The notes: a model not told the origin generated them from the sequence alone. A DNA stretch of 64,000 bases from CALGTL01 sp963579135 (GCA_963579135.1 CAUZFB010000001.1:70167-134166); one strand, 5' to 3'; shown: positions 35,210 through 44,213, counted from the stretch's first letter. Program-made: numbers and translations.

Positions 35210-35587
35210 TTAATCGCTGGAGGGAGCGGAGGAGGAGGAAGAGCTGCTGCTGCTGGAGTTGTCGCTGCTGGAAGGCGACGAGATGCTTGAGCTCTCGGAG
35301 CTGATGGAGGCTGACGTGGAGGAGTCAGAGGACGAGTCCGACGAATCTGACGATGACGAACTGGACGAAGACCCGGTGGAGGTGTTGGCTCCGCCGCTGG
35401 ATTTCTCTTTCCGCGCGTAGTCAGTGGTATAGAACCCGGACCCCTTGTAAATCACCGGGGGGGCGTGGAACTGGCGCCTAGCAATGTGCTGGCACTTGGG
35501 GCATTCGTATCGGGGCTCACTGTTGAAGCTCTGCCGAACGTCGAATTCGTTCTTGCAGTTGTCGCAACGGTATCCGTAGGTAGGCAC
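35210..35587 (-). CDS. FmdB-family zinc ribbon protein with serine-rich tail
   Basis: 125 residues. Residues 1-65 form the FmdB/CxxC_CxxC regulatory zinc ribbon: MPTYGYRCDNCKNEFD and YECPKCQH give four Cys ligands, and PPVIYKGSGFYTTDY is the usual family end. Residues 66-125 are almost pure serine with a few Asp, Thr and Ala. Such Ser tails occur in this family but this one is long. Function of the family is poorly known (proposed DNA/RNA binding or regulatory). Leads a two-gene unit with dtd. Confidence 0.9.
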   Translation of the reverse strand: MPTYGYRCDNCKNEFDVRQSFNSEPRYECPKCQHIARRQFHAPPVIYKGSGFYTTDYARKEKSSGGANTSTGSSSSSSSSDSSDSSSDSSTSASISSESSSISSPSSSDNSSSSSSSSSSAPSSD

Positions 35588-35799
35588 TGTAAATGTCGCT
35601 CCGGGTTAGCAGTCGACGCTGCCAACTGCTAATGAAGATAGCTGTTCAGGCGCTGAAATGTCAATAACACACACACTCGATAAGCTACTATTTGTCCTCT
35701 GAGTTGAGCGCCGTTTTGGTGGTTTTGCAGGTGGGTTACTCACATGATAAGATTCCGAACGGCCCAACGCGATGCGTAAGTACGGGCTGTGGAGTGCAA

Positions 35800-35988
35800 A
35801 TGGCGTTCGTAACGATTCGAGATGGCGAACCCCCTGAGGGGATCGTAAGCCGGTTCAGGGCTGCCGTGACTCGTGGTGGAATCCTGAAGGAGCACAAGGA
35901 CCGCAGGTTCTTCCGATCGAAGGGTGAGAAGGAACGTCTGGCCGCTAGGCGGTCCGCGCGCCGCCGTCGTCGTGTCACCGCCCGCTAG
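35800..35988 (+). CDS. rpsU: 30S ribosomal protein S21
   Basis: 62 residues, with the S21 pattern MAFVTIRDGEPPEGIVSRFR, GILKEHKDRRFF and a strongly basic C-terminus (RRSARRRRRVTAR). ATG 35800 gives the standard N-terminus; the frame open from 35692 is not homologous. S21 affects translation initiation at the Shine-Dalgarno helix. A very strong hairpin terminator follows 18 bases after the stop. Confidence 0.9.
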   Translation: MAFVTIRDGEPPEGIVSRFRAAVTRGGILKEHKDRRFFRSKGEKERLAARRSARRRRRVTAR

Positions 35989-36006
35989 GCGGTAACTCGG
36001 CAGACA

Positions 36007-36062
36007 GCAAATCACAAAATAAAGCGTCCTTCTGACGAAGGACGCTTTATTTTGTGATTTGC
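36007..36062. terminator. perfect 26-bp inverted repeat, bidirectional terminator
   Basis: Arms at 36007-36032 and 36037-36062 are perfectly complementary over 26 bases and enclose the loop TGAC. The core GCGTCCTTC/GAAGGACGC is flanked by A-rich bases on the left and T-rich bases on the right (CTTTATTTTGTGATTTGC), so it can terminate the rpsU transcript; on the other strand it has the same form. The nadE gene begins 63 bases later. Confidence 0.93.
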
Positions 36063-36125
36063 TTCACACAGACCGCCCGCCCGCATGCTAGCATTCGTCC
36101 TCAACGCTTCCCTTTTTAGGTAGTC

Positions 36126-37898
36126 ATGCGACCCCTCAGATTGGCCCTCGCTCAGATGAACCCTACCGTCGGCGACCTGATAGGTAACGCCGACCGTATC
36201 ATCGCGCTGCTGGGCGAGGCGAAGGCCCAGCAGGCAGACCTGGTGGCGTTCCCCGAACTCGCTATCACGGGATATCCCCCCGAGGACCTACTCTTCAAGC
36301 CACAGTTCCTCGCTGAGACAGAGCTTCAGCTTGAGCGCATCGCAGCGGCGAGCGACGGGTTGGTTGTAGTCGTCGGCGCGCCACACCTGGTGGATGGGCC
36401 GGTGTTCAACGCCGCCAAGGCCGAGACGCCAGATGCGATGACGGGTGCTTTGTACAACGCGGCTGCGGTGCTTACGGCCGGGCATGTGCTGGGCAGGTAC
36501 CACAAGATCTTCCTGCCCAACTATGGAGTTTTCGATGAGCGACGCTACTTCACGCAGGGTGACATATGCCCTGTTTACGAAATCAACGGTGTCAACGTTG
36601 GCGTGAACGTGTGCGAAGACATCTGGCATGACAACGGTCCAACGAACGTGCAACGGACGGCTGGGGCCGAGGTGATCCTCAACATCAACGCGTCGCCGTA
36701 CCACCAGTTGAAAGGTGCGCAACGCGAGGCGATGTTATCCAAGCGTGCGACCGCCAATGGAGTATTCGTGGCGTACCTCAACACAGTGGGTGGCCAGGAT
36801 GAGTTGGTGTTCGACGGCCAGAGCCTGGTGGTAGACCCGACGGGGGCAATAGTGGCTCGCGGTCCGCAGTTCGAGGAAGCACTACTTATGGTCGACGTTG
36901 ACGCCGACGACGCCCACCCAGCGGCGGTCTCCACCGAAGGACTGGAACCCGTGGGTCGCGCGACGAACGTCCACATCTCGCCGAGGGACAGCACGCGTGT
37001 GCGCCAGCCGGTCACGGCGCCGATGGCGGAGCCGCTCGACGAGCTCACCGAGGTGTATCGAGCGTTGGTGACAGGCACGCGGGACTACGTGCGGAAGAGC
37101 GGGTTCCCAGGTGCGATTATCGGTCTGTCGGGCGGCATCGACTCAGCGCTGACGGTGGCTATCGCTGCTGAAGCGCTGGGGCCAGAGAATGTCACGGCGT
37201 TCTTCATGCCATCCCAGTACACGAAAGATCAGTCGAACAACGACTCGGTGAAGCTCACGGCCAATCTAGGCGTGCGTTTGGTGACGCTGCCCATCAAGAA
37301 TCTGTTCGATCAGTACTTAGATGAGCTGGCACCCCTGTTCCAGGGTCGCCAGGCGGACACCACCGAAGAGAATCTGCAGGCCCGCATCCGTGGCAATATG
37401 CTGATGGCGGCCTCGAACAAGTTCGGCTGGATCGTGCTGACGACCGGAAACAAGAGCGAGATGGCGACGGGCTATGCGACGCTCTACGGCGATATGGCGG
37501 GCGGGTTCGCGGTGATCAAAGACGTACCCAAGATGCTGGTGACGGCGCTCGCGCGGCACGTGAATGTGCTGGCAGACCGCGAGGTCATTCCTGAGTCGAT
37601 TATCGTGCGTCCACCCACAGCTGAGTTGCGGCCCAATCAGGAGGACGAGGATTCTCTGCCGCCGTATTCGGTGCTTGATCCGATCATCGAGGCATATGTG
37701 GAGCACGACTGGCACGTGTCGGAGATGCTTGAGGCTGGAATGCCGGCGGATGCGGTGGAGCTGACGATGCGCCTGGTGGACCGCAGCGAGTACAAGCGGC
37801 GGCAGGCCCCACCAGGCGTCAAAATAACGCGGCGCAATTTCGGCCGCGATCGGCGTCTTCCGCTGGTCAACCAATACCGGCCATCTGCCAAGCTCTAG
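36126..37898 (+). CDS. nadE: glutamine-dependent NAD+ synthetase
   Basis: 590 residues with two domains. The N-terminal nitrilase-type glutaminase has the Glu in FPELAITGYPPEDLL near residue 43, the Lys in YHKIFLPNYGVFDERRYF near 122 and the Cys in VNVCEDIW near 161. The synthetase domain has the ATP-binding GLSGGIDSAL near 335 and GNKSEMATGY. It makes NAD+ from nicotinic acid adenine dinucleotide using glutamine nitrogen. Monocistronic between the rpsU terminator and recA. Confidence 0.96.
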   Translation: MRPLRLALAQMNPTVGDLIGNADRIIALLGEAKAQQADLVAFPELAITGYPPEDLLFKPQFLAETELQLERIAAASDGLVVVVGAPHLVDGPVFNAAKAETPDAMTGALYNAAAVLTAGHVLGRYHKIFLPNYGVFDERRYFTQGDICPVYEINGVNVGVNVCEDIWHDNGPTNVQRTAGAEVILNINASPYHQLKGAQREAMLSKRATANGVFVAYLNTVGGQDELVFDGQSLVVDPTGAIVARGPQFEEALLMVDVDADDAHPAAVSTEGLEPVGRATNVHISPRDSTRVRQPVTAPMAEPLDELTEVYRALVTGTRDYVRKSGFPGAIIGLSGGIDSALTVAIAAEALGPENVTAFFMPSQYTKDQSNNDSVKLTANLGVRLVTLPIKNLFDQYLDELAPLFQGRQADTTEENLQARIRGNMLMAASNKFGWIVLTTGNKSEMATGYATLYGDMAGGFAVIKDVPKMLVTALARHVNVLADREVIPESIIVRPPTAELRPNQEDEDSLPPYSVLDPIIEAYVEHDWHVSEMLEAGMPADAVELTMRLVDRSEYKRRQAPPGVKITRRNFGRDRRLPLVNQYRPSAKL

Positions 37899-37948
37899 AC
37901 CAATCTCACAGATCCGTGGGAAACAGTGTCATTTGCGGGTTGCGATTA

Positions 37949-37960
37949 GAACATCTGTTC
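37949..37960. promoter_or_regulatory. LexA (SOS) box upstream of recA
   Basis: GAAC-ATCT-GTTC, a perfect palindrome of the Gram-positive/DinR type (GAAC-N4-GTTC), 84 bases before the recA start. It supports LexA repression of recA. I looked for the same box upstream of uvrA and lhr and did not find it. Confidence 0.7.
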
Positions 37961-38043
37961 CCTCACACTTGGCGCTACCGCGCGCTAGATTCTCTATGTG
38001 GTAAAGTATTCTTCGGTAGTGGCGGTAGAGAGACGAGGCCAAA

Positions 38044-39108
38044 GTGTCTGAGAAGGAACAAGCATTAGAGCTGGCCCTCGGTCAAATTGAACGCCAATTC
38101 GGTCGTGGCTCGATTATGCGCATGGGTGAAGTAGCCCAGGCCATGAAAGTGGAGGCGATTCCAACTGGCTCCATCTCCTTGGATCTCGCATTAGGCGTCG
38201 GCGGCATACCCCGCGGCCGCATCGTGGAGATCTACGGAGCAGAGTCGGCGGGGAAATCCACCCTCTGTCACCACATTGTTGCTGAGGCGCAGCGCCTTGG
38301 CGGCACCGCCGCATACATCGATGCGGAACACGCGATGGACCCGGTCTACGCTGGCAAGTGTGGCGTGGATACCGAAAATCTCTTGATTTCCCAGCCGGAT
38401 TCAGCGGAGCAGGCACTCGAAATCGTCGAGTACCTGGTGCGCAGTGGCGCGCTTGACGTTGTCGTGATTGACAGCGTTGCGGCGCTAGCGCCACGGGCCG
38501 AGCTTGAGGGCGACATGGGTGACGCTCATGTCGGTCTTCAGGCGCGACTCATGTCACAAGCACTGCGCAAATTGACAGCGGCAACGCACCACTCAAACAC
38601 AGCGGTGGTTTTCGTCAATCAGCTTCGCGAGAAGGTCGGTGTTTTCTTCGGTAGCCCCGAAGTCACGCCAGGGGGACGGGCCCTCAAGTTCTACAGTTCA
38701 GTGCGCATCGACTTGCGGCGTATCGAGACCATCAAGCAACAGACCGAAGCGGTTGGCAATCGAGTCCGAGCCAAGGTCGTGAAGAACAAAGTTGCGCCTC
38801 CGTTCAAACAGGCGGAGTTCGACATCATGTTCTCGCTTGGCATCAGCAAATCAGGTGACCTTTTGGACCTGGGTACGGAGATGGGCATCCTCCGGAAATC
38901 CGGAGCGAACTACTCGTTCGGTGAGACCCGTCTTGGCCAGGGCCGAGAAAAGTCCAAAGAGTTCCTCAACACGAACCCCGAGATCGCGCAGGCTTTGGAA
39001 CGCCAGATACGCGGACTTGACGATGCGTCAGCGGAATCCAACGGTCACAGCACCGAGGCGGTCGCTGATCTCCCAGAACTCGAAGGGGTGCCAGTAGGCA
39101 CTTCCTAG
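38044..39108 (+). CDS. recA: recombinase RecA
   Basis: 354 residues. The P-loop reads GAESAGKST (canonical GPESSGKTT), so two residues differ conservatively; other landmarks are YIDAEHAMDP, VVIDSVAALAPRAELEGDMGD, FVNQLREKVGVFFG and the DNA-binding loops. The C-terminal 25 residues are acidic and variable as usual. The start is GTG 38044 with a weak ACGAGG site. SOS regulation is indicated by the LexA box upstream, and a hairpin follows the gene. Confidence 0.96.
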   Translation: MSEKEQALELALGQIERQFGRGSIMRMGEVAQAMKVEAIPTGSISLDLALGVGGIPRGRIVEIYGAESAGKSTLCHHIVAEAQRLGGTAAYIDAEHAMDPVYAGKCGVDTENLLISQPDSAEQALEIVEYLVRSGALDVVVIDSVAALAPRAELEGDMGDAHVGLQARLMSQALRKLTAATHHSNTAVVFVNQLREKVGVFFGSPEVTPGGRALKFYSSVRIDLRRIETIKQQTEAVGNRVRAKVVKNKVAPPFKQAEFDIMFSLGISKSGDLLDLGTEMGILRKSGANYSFGETRLGQGREKSKEFLNTNPEIAQALERQIRGLDDASAESNGHSTEAVADLPELEGVPVGTS

Positions 39109-39393
39109 AGCCTGACCACGTAGACGCTCAGGCCTGAGCCCCGTTTCGATAGTGCCACCACCGCCAATATTGGCCGGTGGTGGCACCCGTTAAGCGCTAG
39201 CACGAACCCGTCGAGCACGGCCGAGACGTAGCCGGTACCAACGTTGGACAGGTAGACGCTAGGTAGAAGGAGTCACGAGGGGCCGGCCCCAGATAACGCG
39301 CCGAGAAATTGGTGCATGAATCCGGTAACGGTTCCGCCCGTCCGATCCCGAAGGCCGGGAAGCGAGCGCAGGTGGGACAGAAAGAGAGAATCC
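39109..39393. other. recA-rny intergenic region
   Basis: About 285 bases with no gene. It holds the hairpin at 39152-39186 and a 12-base palindrome GGGGCCGGCCCC at 39280-39291. Confidence 0.55.
39152..39186 (+). terminator. hairpin downstream of recA
   Basis: GTGCCACCACC and GGTGGTGGCAC form 11 pairs, extended by GCC/GGC across one bulged base around an AATATT loop. No T run follows, so it may be a rho-assisted terminator or mRNA 3'-end stabiliser. Confidence 0.6.
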
Positions 39394-40941
39394 ATGGACG
39401 CTATTATTGCAGTGATTGCCGCAGTCGTTGGGATAGGAGTTGGTGTCGGTGCAGGGTTCGTCGTCAAGAACGCGATGCTGAAACGCGATGCCGATTCCGC
39501 AGGTTCAGTGGCAGAGCGAATCATCAGTGAAGCAGAGGATGGCAAGAAGAGAACTCTGCTTGAAGCTAAAGAGGAGGCGCTCCAGGAGCGTCGGAATGCA
39601 GAGAACGACATCCGGGACCGCCGACGAGAGGCTCAGCGCGCCGAAGACCGGCTTACGACCCGTGAAGAGAGCCTGGACAAGCGCGAGGACAGTCAGGACA
39701 AGCGCCAAGAAACGATTGAACTGCGCGAGGACCGACTCACGGACCGTGAGCAGGAAGCCGAAGAGGCTCGCGACCAGGCCGAGGCGCTCAAGGTGGAGCA
39801 GGGCACGAAGCTGGAAGCGATTGCTGGTCTGACGATCACTGAGGCAAAAGATCAGATTATGCAGACCGCTGAGGGTGAGATGGAGCACGAGCTCGCCAAG
39901 CGATATTACAATCTCGAACAGCAGATGCTGGCAGAGGTGGACGATAAGGCGAAGAAGGTGATCTCGCTGGCGATCCAGCGACTTGCAGCCGACGTGACGT
40001 CAGAGACGACGACATCGATCGTGCCGCTGCCGAGCGACGAGATGAAGGGACGATTGATCGGTCGCGAGGGCCGCAATATCAGGGCAATCGAGGCGGCGAC
40101 GGGAGTGGATCTGATCATCGACGATACACCGGAAGCGATAACTATCTCGTGCTTCGAGCCGGTACGCAGGGAGGTGGCTCGCCTCGCGCTGACATCGCTC
40201 ATCCAAGACGGACGTATCCACCCGGCACGCATCGAGGAGTCGGTGGAGAAGGCTCAGCAGGAAGTCGACGAGGCGATGCGCCGCGCCGGCGAGCAAGCGG
40301 TGCTCGACGCAGCGGTGCACGGTCTGCACCCGGACCTGATCAAGTTAATCGGGCGCTTGCAGTTCCGGACGAGCTACGGCGAGAACATTCTCCAGCACTC
40401 GGTGGAGGTTTCCAGGATCTGTGGCATGTTGGCCACCGAGATCGAGGCCAACGTCGAGGTGGCGAAGGCGGGCGGTCTGTTGCATGACATCGGCAAGGCC
40501 CTCGACCACGAGTTCGAGGGTTCGCACATCGAGCTGGGTGACGAGATCGCAGACCGATACCACCTGCCCGCAGCGGTGAAGGCGGCCATCTCCGAGCACC
40601 ACGACGACGATCGCGGGTCGGTAGAGGCGTTCCTGGTTGCCGCGGCGGACGCGATGAGCGCAGCACGGCCTGGATCCCGCCGCGACACGGTGGAGCTATA
40701 CCTGAAGCGGCTCGAGGCCCTGGAGGACGTGGCGAATAGCTTTCCCGGTGTGGAGCGCTCGTTCGCAATCCAGGCAGGGCGTGAGGTGCGGATCCTGGTG
40801 GAGCCTGAACAAATCGACGACATCGGCGCGTCGAACCTGGCCAGGAACGTGGTAAAGAAGATTGAGGAAAATCTGGTCTACCCTGGCCAGATTAAAGTGA
40901 CGGTGGTCCGCGAGACCCGCGCCACCGAAACCGCCAAATAA
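39394..40941 (+). CDS. rny: ribonuclease Y
   Basis: 515 residues. An N-terminal membrane anchor (IIAVIAAVVGIGVGVGAGFV) is followed by a long, highly charged coiled coil to about residue 200, a KH domain (GRLIGREGRNIRAIEAATGV near 215) and an HD domain (GLLHDIGKALDHE near 365). RNase Y starts mRNA decay at the membrane. ATG 39394 begins the anchor directly; the frame from 39316 adds 26 unconserved residues. It leads a run of co-directional genes (ymdB, PHP, plsY). Confidence 0.95.
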   Translation: MDAIIAVIAAVVGIGVGVGAGFVVKNAMLKRDADSAGSVAERIISEAEDGKKRTLLEAKEEALQERRNAENDIRDRRREAQRAEDRLTTREESLDKREDSQDKRQETIELREDRLTDREQEAEEARDQAEALKVEQGTKLEAIAGLTITEAKDQIMQTAEGEMEHELAKRYYNLEQQMLAEVDDKAKKVISLAIQRLAADVTSETTTSIVPLPSDEMKGRLIGREGRNIRAIEAATGVDLIIDDTPEAITISCFEPVRREVARLALTSLIQDGRIHPARIEESVEKAQQEVDEAMRRAGEQAVLDAAVHGLHPDLIKLIGRLQFRTSYGENILQHSVEVSRICGMLATEIEANVEVAKAGGLLHDIGKALDHEFEGSHIELGDEIADRYHLPAAVKAAISEHHDDDRGSVEAFLVAAADAMSAARPGSRRDTVELYLKRLEALEDVANSFPGVERSFAIQAGREVRILVEPEQIDDIGASNLARNVVKKIEENLVYPGQIKVTVVRETRATETAK

Positions 40942-41015
40942 GCGGCGGAGTGCCATGTCCTCGCACGGTGGGGGCTGCCGTTGGGCTGTGGCGGACGTTT
41001 GGTGCAGCAAATGCG

Positions 41016-41052
41016 AGGGATTCGCTTGGCGCCAGTGGCTCAGCGAATCCCT
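41016..41052 (+). ncRNA. hairpin in the rny-ymdB spacer
   Basis: AGGGATTCGCT and AGCGAATCCCT pair perfectly over 11 bases around a 15-base loop that itself contains TGGCGCCA. There is no T run, so it is not a standard terminator. It begins 75 bases after the rny stop and ends 28 bases before ymdB. Possibly an RNase processing site or attenuator; not a recognised RNA family. Confidence 0.5.
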
Positions 41053-41080
41053 TGGTGAAACAGCAGATCGAAAGCAGAGC

Positions 41081-41872
41081 ATGAAGATATTGATGGTTGG
41101 CGATGTGGTGGGTAAGCCAGGACGCAAGATGTTGCGACGCGTGCTTCCCGAGCTGAAGCGTGAGCTAGAGCTCGACTTCGTGGTCGTCAATGGCGAGAAC
41201 GCGGCTGCGGGCTTCGGGCTGACGGAGGGAACGGCGGATGAGATATTCGATGCGGGCGCGAATGTGATTTCCGGTGGCAATCACACGTTCGATCAGAGGG
41301 ATTTCATTCCCGCGTTGGACGGTGAGTGGCCGGTGTTACGCCCCGCGAATTACCCGGAGGGTACGCCTGGCCGGGGAATCGCTCGCGTGGGCAAAGTGGC
41401 GGTGATTAACGTGCAGGGGCGCGTGTTCATGCCCGAGGGACTGGATTCGCCGTTCATCGTTGCGAATCGGTTGATTGAGGAGATGGAAGGCGATCCGCCG
41501 TTGGTGACGTTGGTGGATTTCCATACGGAAGCGACCTCCGAGCAAGCCGCCCTTGGGTGGTACCTGGACGGCCGAGTAACGGCGGTCGTGGGTACGCACA
41601 CGCACGTGGGAACAGCCGACACGAAGATCCTGCCTCGCGGGACGGCGTTCGTGACTGACCTCGGCATGACCGGCCCGGTAAATTCGGTGATCGGTAGCCG
41701 CGTGGAAGACGTGCTGGGACGGTTCCTGACGGCTATGCCGCGCAGGCTGAACGTAGCGGACGAACCAGGCCCCGCACAGTTCAACGCCGTGATGATTGAT
41801 GTGGATGAGCGCTCAGGACTGGCGAAGAGCATCGAGCGTGTCGACCGGTTCCTGGATCTTAGAGAGGACTGA
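41081..41872 (+). CDS. ymdB: YmdB-family metallophosphoesterase
   Basis: 263 residues of the TIGR00282 type. Metal-binding motifs: GDVVGKPGR at the start, NGENAAAGFGLT near residue 37, GGNHTFDQ near 65, VDFHTEATSE and GTHTHVGTADTKIL. In Bacillus the homologue is a 2',3'-cyclic nucleotide phosphodiesterase and is cotranscribed with rny, as appears to be the case here. ATG 41081 is chosen because the upstream frame to 40955 runs across the spacer hairpin. Confidence 0.93.
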   Translation: MKILMVGDVVGKPGRKMLRRVLPELKRELELDFVVVNGENAAAGFGLTEGTADEIFDAGANVISGGNHTFDQRDFIPALDGEWPVLRPANYPEGTPGRGIARVGKVAVINVQGRVFMPEGLDSPFIVANRLIEEMEGDPPLVTLVDFHTEATSEQAALGWYLDGRVTAVVGTHTHVGTADTKILPRGTAFVTDLGMTGPVNSVIGSRVEDVLGRFLTAMPRRLNVADEPGPAQFNAVMIDVDERSGLAKSIERVDRFLDLRED

Positions 41873-41931
41873 CGGAGAGACGCCTGAGAGAACGGCGCCT
41901 AAACGATGAGCAAGATAGCGAGGATTAGCGT

Positions 41932-42777
41932 TTGAAGATAGATCTGCACATGCACACGACGTACTCGGACGGCAAGCTGACGCCGACTGAGCTCATACGT
42001 TTGCTTCACGACCGTGGCCTAGATATCGCTGCGGTGTCGGATCATGATTCGATGGAGGGCATCACGGAGGCGCTGGAAGCCGCTGAGGCGTACCCAGACC
42101 TGCGTATCGTCCCTGCGGTCGAAATCAGCGCGGACCACCCTACCGACCCCAAGGGCGACGTCCACGTGTTGGGGTACTTCCTGGACCATCACCACGCCGA
42201 ACTCGGAAGGACGTTGGCGTCGTTCCGGGACAACCGCTTGTACCGTGGCGAGAAAATGGTGGAACGCCTGAACGAACTCGGCTACAAAGTCGAGTGGGAG
42301 CACGTTTTGGAGATCGCCGGGAAAGCGGGGATCGGTCGGCCGCACGTCGCGCAAGCGTTGGTGGACGGAGGGTATATCGCGCAGATCAAAGACGCGTTCG
42401 ACGGCATCCTCAACGACGACGGTGTGGCGTTCGTGGACAGGCCGCATATCTCGATGGTCGAATCGGCAGCGTTGATACGTGCTGCCGGTGGCGTGGCGGT
42501 GCTTGCGCACCCGGTATTCATCCCAGACTACGAGACGTTACTCCCACAGATAGAGGGGATGGGATTCGTGGGCTTCGAGGTCCACTACGGCGACTTCGAC
42601 ACTGAACTCCGCTCCTCATTGCTGGCGCTCGCTACTCAGTACCACATGCTGCCCTGCGGGGGAAGCGATTATCACGCGATGGGCCACGCGGGCGAGCACC
42701 TGCCTGGTACGGCTGGCCCTCCCCTAGAGGTATTCGAGGAGCTAGAGCGCCGAGCCATGGTCGGTCGTGCGTCGTAG
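41932..42777 (+). CDS. PHP-domain phosphoesterase
   Basis: 281 residues, start TTG 41932 behind GAGGA. PHP ligands are visible: DLHMHTTYSDGKLTP at the N-terminus, VSDHDSMEG near residue 36, VPAVEIS, VLAHPVF and CGGSDYH near 245. The length and an inserted helical region around residues 70-180 match the YciV/RNase AM group, which degrades 3',5'-nucleoside bisphosphates and trims RNA 5' ends. Its place after rny and ymdB is consistent with RNA turnover. Confidence 0.9.
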   Translation: MKIDLHMHTTYSDGKLTPTELIRLLHDRGLDIAAVSDHDSMEGITEALEAAEAYPDLRIVPAVEISADHPTDPKGDVHVLGYFLDHHHAELGRTLASFRDNRLYRGEKMVERLNELGYKVEWEHVLEIAGKAGIGRPHVAQALVDGGYIAQIKDAFDGILNDDGVAFVDRPHISMVESAALIRAAGGVAVLAHPVFIPDYETLLPQIEGMGFVGFEVHYGDFDTELRSSLLALATQYHMLPCGGSDYHAMGHAGEHLPGTAGPPLEVFEELERRAMVGRAS

Positions 42778-42792
42778 CGCTCACGAGTAACG

Positions 42793-43464
42793 ATGGATGA
42801 AAGCATTGCGATAGCTGGTGTATTGGCGTACGGGTACCTGCTGGGGTCGATTCCCATCTCCTACGTCATCGCCCGGCTGGTCAAAGGCGTAGATCTGCGC
42901 AAGGTGGGCAGCGGCACGGTTGGCGCGTCGAACGTTTGGTACAACGTGGGACACGCTTGGATATTCCCTGTCGGTGTGTTCGACGTGTTCGTGAAGGGGA
43001 TGACCCCTGCCCTGCTGGCGCGGGCATTCGATCTGGAGCTGGGACCGCAGGTAGGGGCGTCTTTGCTAGCGATCATAGGACATAATTGGCCCGTGTATCT
43101 AAAGTTTCGAGGGGGGCGTGGTGTAGCACCGACGGTCGGCGTACTGTTATCGCTAGGGCGCTTGGAATTGGCGGTGTTCCTCGTGATGGCGACGGCGGGC
43201 TGGCAGCTTACGCAGTCGGCAGCGGTGTGGGTGCTGATAGCGTTCGGCTCACTGCCGTTGCTGGCACTTTGGTGGGGCCGTCCTGCGGAAATCGTTGGTC
43301 TGATGGCAGGAGTACTTCTAATCACCGGCGGTAAGCGACTTGCATCCAACTCTCTGAGTAGCCCCGGCGTGCCGTTCCCCCGGCTGATGCTGAACCGATT
43401 GTTGTTCGACCGCGACATCGCGGACCACGACGCTTGGATCAGACGCAATACGGCGTCCGAATGA
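42793..43464 (+). CDS. plsY: acyl-phosphate glycerol-3-phosphate acyltransferase
   Basis: 223 residues with about five membrane segments. Conserved loops: GSIPISYVIARL, VGSGTVGASN (usually GSGNxGATN), GHNWPVYLKFRGGRGVAP. It acylates glycerol-3-phosphate from acyl-phosphate to start phospholipid synthesis. The C-terminal 40 residues after the last segment are longer than usual and cytosolic. 15 bases after the PHP gene. Confidence 0.9.
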   Translation: MDESIAIAGVLAYGYLLGSIPISYVIARLVKGVDLRKVGSGTVGASNVWYNVGHAWIFPVGVFDVFVKGMTPALLARAFDLELGPQVGASLLAIIGHNWPVYLKFRGGRGVAPTVGVLLSLGRLELAVFLVMATAGWQLTQSAAVWVLIAFGSLPLLALWWGRPAEIVGLMAGVLLITGGKRLASNSLSSPGVPFPRLMLNRLLFDRDIADHDAWIRRNTASE

Positions 43465-43534
43465 GCACAGGTAAGGATGCGCAGCACGAGGCCAGACCGA
43501 CGGGCTTTGGGTCTCCGGACTTTTAGAAGGATGT

Positions 43535-44029
43535 ATGGCGACTGAGGCGTGTCATTGGCACCCGGACCGCGAGACGGGCCTGCATTGCAGCAGGTGCGGA
43601 AAGGCGATCTGCGTGGAATGCCTGCGCCAGCACCCGGTGGGCATCAGGTGCAAGGAGTGCACAGTCGAGGCGCGCTTGCCGGTGTTCCAGGTGTCGCGCG
43701 CGTATTACGTGAAGGGAATCTCGGCGGCGCTGGGGCTTGGTTTCGCGGGGTTGATCGCCCTGGGCGTGATCTCTCAGATCATTCCGGCTGCAGGGTTCTT
43801 TTTCTTCATTCTGATGGGCGGGCTAGGCTACGCCATCGGCGAAGGCGTGGGCTATGCGGTCAACCGTCGCAGAGGACGTCCGTACCAGTACATGGCACTC
43901 GGCGGCGTGCTGCTGGCGACGGCGCCTATAGCGCTGTTCAGTCTTTTGGCGCTGAGTATCGGGGCGCTGCTGAATCTCGTTGGCATAGGGATCGCGCTCA
44001 GCGTTGCCTGGCAACGACGCGCGCCCTAA
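43535..44029 (+). CDS. B-box-type zinc finger membrane protein
   Basis: 164 residues. The N-terminus has a zinc-binding pattern, CHWHPDRETGLHCSRCGKAI followed by CVECLRQHPVGIRCKEC, as in bacterial B-box-like domains. Four hydrophobic segments follow between residues 59 and 158 with a short RRRGRPYQY loop. Proteins of this layout often accompany rhomboid proteases or have no known role. Function unknown; 70 bases after plsY. Confidence 0.8.
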   Translation: MATEACHWHPDRETGLHCSRCGKAICVECLRQHPVGIRCKECTVEARLPVFQVSRAYYVKGISAALGLGFAGLIALGVISQIIPAAGFFFFILMGGLGYAIGEGVGYAVNRRRGRPYQYMALGGVLLATAPIALFSLLALSIGALLNLVGIGIALSVAWQRRAP

Positions 44030-44138
44030 GCAGACAGGGCGGAAAGAGGGCTGCCGCTTGGTGACGGCGGGGCGTTCCCTACGGCGTGGGGAGGCTGGGG
44101 GACGGCAGACGTGTCACGCTGGTAAACTGGCGAATAGT

Positions 44139-44213
44139 GCGGGCGTAGCTCAGTGGTAGAGCTTCTGCTTCCCAAGCAGACGGCCGTGGGTTCGATCCCC
44201 ATCGCCCGCTCCA
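44139..44213 (+). tRNA. tRNA-Gly (anticodon CCC)
   Basis: A complete cloverleaf: acceptor GCGGGCG/CGCCCGC, D arm GCTCAGTGGTAGAGC, anticodon stem TCTGC/GCAGA with loop TTCCCAA (anticodon CCC), T arm GTGGGTTCGATCCCCAT, discriminator T, and an encoded CCA at 44211-44213. A T-rich stretch follows at once. Confidence 0.96.
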
